A stretch of 11,777 nt of DNA from Baffinella frigidus. Lineage: Eukaryota; Cryptophyceae; Cryptomonadales; Baffinellaceae. Of this stretch, positions 10,082-11,777 are shown one piece after another (position 1 is the stretch's first letter; each line of letters starts with the position of its first letter). The position numbers and the translations under genes are program-made. The stretch spans positions 172,238-184,014 of the forward strand of contig MU646924.1 in the NCBI GenBank assembly GCA_026770585.1, written 5' to 3'. The notes below the pieces were generated by a model. The model worked only from the letters and a program-made list of their open reading frames with translations. It searched no databases and had not been told where the DNA came from.

Positions 10082-11385
10082 CGGTGCAAGCTCCCACCGG
10101 TTATGAGCCTTTGAAAAATCTCGAGCCTCGTAACCTCGGCAAAAGAGCCTCAGGTTATGAGGAAAACGGCTCCGGGGCGACGAAAATGGCCGGCGCTATT
10201 TCGGCCCGAACGGCCGACCCTCGCGCTGAGGCTCGACCCTCGCGCTGGCGGCACGCGGCAGCTGCTTGCACAGCAGCGCTTCTGTTCGTGGCAGCGGTGC
10301 TGCTGACCGGAGGCGCTGACAGCGCGCCAGCTTCGCTCCTGACGTACTGGACAGCTCCGCCGGTCGAGCCTCGCTGGGGGCCTCCGGTGGTGAGCGCGCC
10401 TGCCTGGCTGAGCAATGCCCAATACATGCGGGCGGCGGCGGGGAAGCGGCTCGCGCTCAAGGCCAGCATACCCGTGGCGCAAACCGGATGGAACCCGTAC
10501 GGGTACGCCGCTGCAGCTTCTCAGGCGAGCTGGTCGCCCTACGGACAACAGCCCAGCCTGTTCTCGCCGCCGGGATACGCTGCTGTCCAGCCAGCACCGC
10601 AGCCCAGCTGGGGCATGTTCGCGCCGCCGGGCATGCAGCCTGCGCCGCAGGCCAGCTGGTCGCCCTACGGACCTTCGGTTGTGCAAGCTGCCCCGATGGT
10701 TGTCAGCTCCGTCAGCAGCAGCCAGGGGAGGGCAGCGGCTGTGGCCATATCGGCAGCACTCGGCAATGCGGCCATCGCAGCGCGTGCCCAGGCTCCTTGG
10801 CTCGCGCCGTCTGCCATCCAAGGCCCTGCCCTGCCCTCCGCCGCGCGCCCACTCTTCACAGCTGCCCCGCAGCGCCAATCGTTCTTCTCCAGCGCGCCGC
10901 TCTTCGGCACGCCGGCCGTCGCACCCGCCGCTGTCCTCCCGGGGCTGCCAGCCATGTCGAGCATTGCGCTCCCCGCGCCATTCGGGATGCACCTCGTGTC
11001 CGGCATGCCGGCACAAGTCGCGGTCGCGCCGCCGGCCGTGCAGGCCAGCTGGTCGCTACCCTTCGGAGCTGCGGCGGTGCACGCTGCCGCTGCCCCGGGC
11101 GTCGCGGTGTCCTCCTCGCGCGTCGCCATCCCCCTCGCGCTCGTGCCCGGCCAGGTGATCGCGCGTCCCTTCTACTGCAAAGCCACAGGGGAAGTTTCAA
11201 TTTCTCTGGACACGACACTATTGTTGCCTTTTGACGAATTTTGGTCACGTCCTTGGGGGAAAAATTGCCTTTTGAGGGTAAAATGGCTCCAAAGTAGCGG
11301 ACACCAGAGTGTCCGCTACTTTTTGAAACTTCCCCTGGGGCTTTCCAGTAGTTCCGCATACGCCTCTGTAGCGTCTTGCGTGTGA
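10078..11385 (+). CDS. Single-pass membrane protein with Ala/Pro-rich W-x-P-Y-G repeat tail; C terminus MITE-derived
   Basis: The first true ATG is 10078 (the open frame extends back a few codons through a TTG). This gives 435 residues. Residues 1-58 are polar and basic (ending RPSRWRH) and residues ~60-80 are one hydrophobic helix (AAAACTAALLFVAAVLL), so a signal anchor or leader is likely, with the rest outside the cytosol or in an organelle. Residues ~85-360 are Ala/Pro-rich with recurring W-N/S-P-Y-G and PPG motifs near 138-142, 152-156, 178-185 and 194-198, and QASWS again near 322. From residue ~365 the sequence lies inside the 180-bp inverted-repeat element and composition changes to ordinary hydrophobic residues, with a stop 34 bases past it. 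No enzyme motif is seen. Function unknown. It may be only one exon of a longer gene. Confidence 0.55.
   Translation: MTVQAPTGYEPLKNLEPRNLGKRASGYEENGSGATKMAGAISARTADPRAEARPSRWRHAAAACTAALLFVAAVLLTGGADSAPASLLTYWTAPPVEPRWGPPVVSAPAWLSNAQYMRAAAGKRLALKASIPVAQTGWNPYGYAAAASQASWSPYGQQPSLFSPPGYAAVQPAPQPSWGMFAPPGMQPAPQASWSPYGPSVVQAAPMVVSSVSSSQGRAAAVAISAALGNAAIAARAQAPWLAPSAIQGPALPSAARPLFTAAPQRQSFFSSAPLFGTPAVAPAAVLPGLPAMSSIALPAPFGMHLVSGMPAQVAVAPPAVQASWSLPFGAAAVHAAAAPGVAVSSSRVAIPLALVPGQVIARPFYCKATGEVSISLDTTLLLPFDEFWSRPWGKNCLLRVKWLQSSGHQSVRYFLKLPLGLSSSSAYASVASCV
11172..11351. mobile_element. 180-bp MITE inserted in the 3' end of the ORF
   Basis: The ends CTACTGCAAAGCCACAGG and CTACTGGAAAGCCCCAGG (inverse) continue through GGAAGTTTCAA, giving ~29-base terminal repeats with two mismatches. 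An inner perfect hairpin AAAGTAGCGGACAC-CAGA-GTGTCCGCTACTTT lies at 11291-11322. It is AT-richer than the surrounding gene. TT flanks both sides (11170-11171, 11352-11353), a possible 2-bp duplication. Element plus TT is 182 bases, so the insertion shifts the frame of whatever followed. Confidence 0.9.
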
Positions 11386-11513
11386 TCTTCCCCTCAGAAG
11401 CCTGCTCTTGACTAACCCCCCCTTTTCCTGGAACGAATCCTGCCGGGATTAGTCATCACCCACGCACAAACCCTGCCCGGGTCAGTCAACCGTCGTGTGT
11501 GCATGGGCCTCGC
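11386..11513. other. Short gene-free stretch after the ORF
   Basis: CT-rich sequence with the phrase TGACTAACC and its near inverse (11410-11416; GGATTAGTCA at 11446-11455), then GGTCAGTCAACC. Nothing recognisable as a polyadenylation signal. Confidence 0.3.
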
Positions 11514-11670
11514 ACCCTAAACCCTAAACCCTGAACCCTAAACCCTAAACCCTAACCCCTAACCCCTAAACCCTGAACCCTAACCCCTAAACCCCTAAAC
11601 CCTAAACCCTACACCCTAAACCCTAAACCCTAAACCCTAAACCCAAGACCCTAAACCCAAGACCCCAAAC
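11514..11670. repeat. Telomere-like block, mostly perfect CCCTAAA
   Basis: The cleanest array in the window, with long runs of CCCTAAA and scattered CCCTGAA and CCCCTAA units, C-rich on plus. It degenerates into CCCAAGACCCTAAACCC at the right end and stops at a CAG. Confidence 0.9.
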
Positions 11671-11674
11671 CCAG

Positions 11675-11777
11675 GCTGCGACCGAGACCAGGGGGGGGCC
11701 GCATCACGAAGCAGCTGCGGGTGCCGCGGCGAGCGCGGCGGCGGGGGGGGATGCGGGCGGGGCTCAGGCGGCGGGGG
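11675..11777 (+). CDS. Possible Ala/Gly-rich exon, cut by the window end
   Basis: After AAACCCAG (11667-11674) the plus strand is open to the end of the window in the frame AATETRGGPHHEAAAGAAA, continuing with Ala and Gly. GC content jumps sharply. The C-rich repeat followed by CAG resembles the acceptors of the minus-strand exons. Low complexity makes the open frame weak evidence; it could equally be GC-rich non-coding DNA. Confidence 0.25.

Noticed and set aside
10150-11359. Long minus-strand and alternative-frame plus ORFs opposite the 10078 gene
   Set aside because: GC-rich shadow frames (Arg/Ala/Cys-rich) of the plus-strand ORF. The plus frame with W-x-P-Y-G repeats and a clear membrane helix is the better choice.

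Overview
The window looks like nuclear DNA of a eukaryotic microalga. It is full of degenerate TTTAGGG/CCCTAAA (Arabidopsis-type telomere) repeats in both orientations. It has many small hairpin-forming transposons, no compact bacterial-style gene layout, and short protein-coding blocks with recognisable splice sites. A dinoflagellate is my best guess, because of the abundant telomere-like repeats, two candidate GC splice donors, and a GC-rich Ala/Pro-rich gene. A haptophyte or another alga cannot be excluded from sequence alone.

Bases 445-8873, read on the minus strand, hold the most striking structure. Five different short exon-like blocks (named here E1 to E5) each occur as a cluster of 3 to 6 related copies. 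The clusters follow one another without interleaving along the minus strand: E1 (8873 to 6912), E2 (5659 to 5092), E3 (4663 to 3294), E4 (2744 to 1474), E5 (1334 to 445). Many copies keep their own 3' splice acceptor (a C-rich tract ending in YAG, often built from CCCTAAA-like repeat or a poly-C run). Several also keep a GT or GC donor. E1, E3, E4 and E5 encode hydrophobic, aromatic-rich, membrane-segment-like peptides of 25-34 residues. Copies of E3 differ almost only at third codon positions, and indels in E1 and E2 copies are multiples of three. So these were real coding exons of a multi-pass membrane protein that I do not recognise. Some copies are clearly dead (stop, frameshift, truncation). 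The layout resembles an array of alternative exons of the Dscam type, or a gene whose exons were repeatedly duplicated in place and then decayed.

The space between the exon copies is filled by telomere-like blocks and inverted-repeat elements. These include a 150-165 bp palindromic MITE in three copies, a 181 bp MITE whose empty site is preserved elsewhere in the window, and several single-copy terminal-inverted-repeat elements between 6142 and 8340. There is also a 25 bp tandem array capped by palindromes. A separate plus-strand coding remnant (2934-3229) is split by a frameshifting 14 bp x 4 minisatellite.

Bases 9500-11400 hold the only long conventional gene candidate. It is a plus-strand, GC-rich ORF of 435 codons (10078-11385) with one membrane anchor and an Ala/Pro-rich tail containing W-x-P-Y-G motifs. 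Its last ~70 codons lie in and just after a 180 bp inverted-repeat element, so the present C terminus is transposon-derived. The window ends in a clean CCCTAAA block (11514-11670) followed by an open Ala/Gly-rich stretch that may be the start of another exon.
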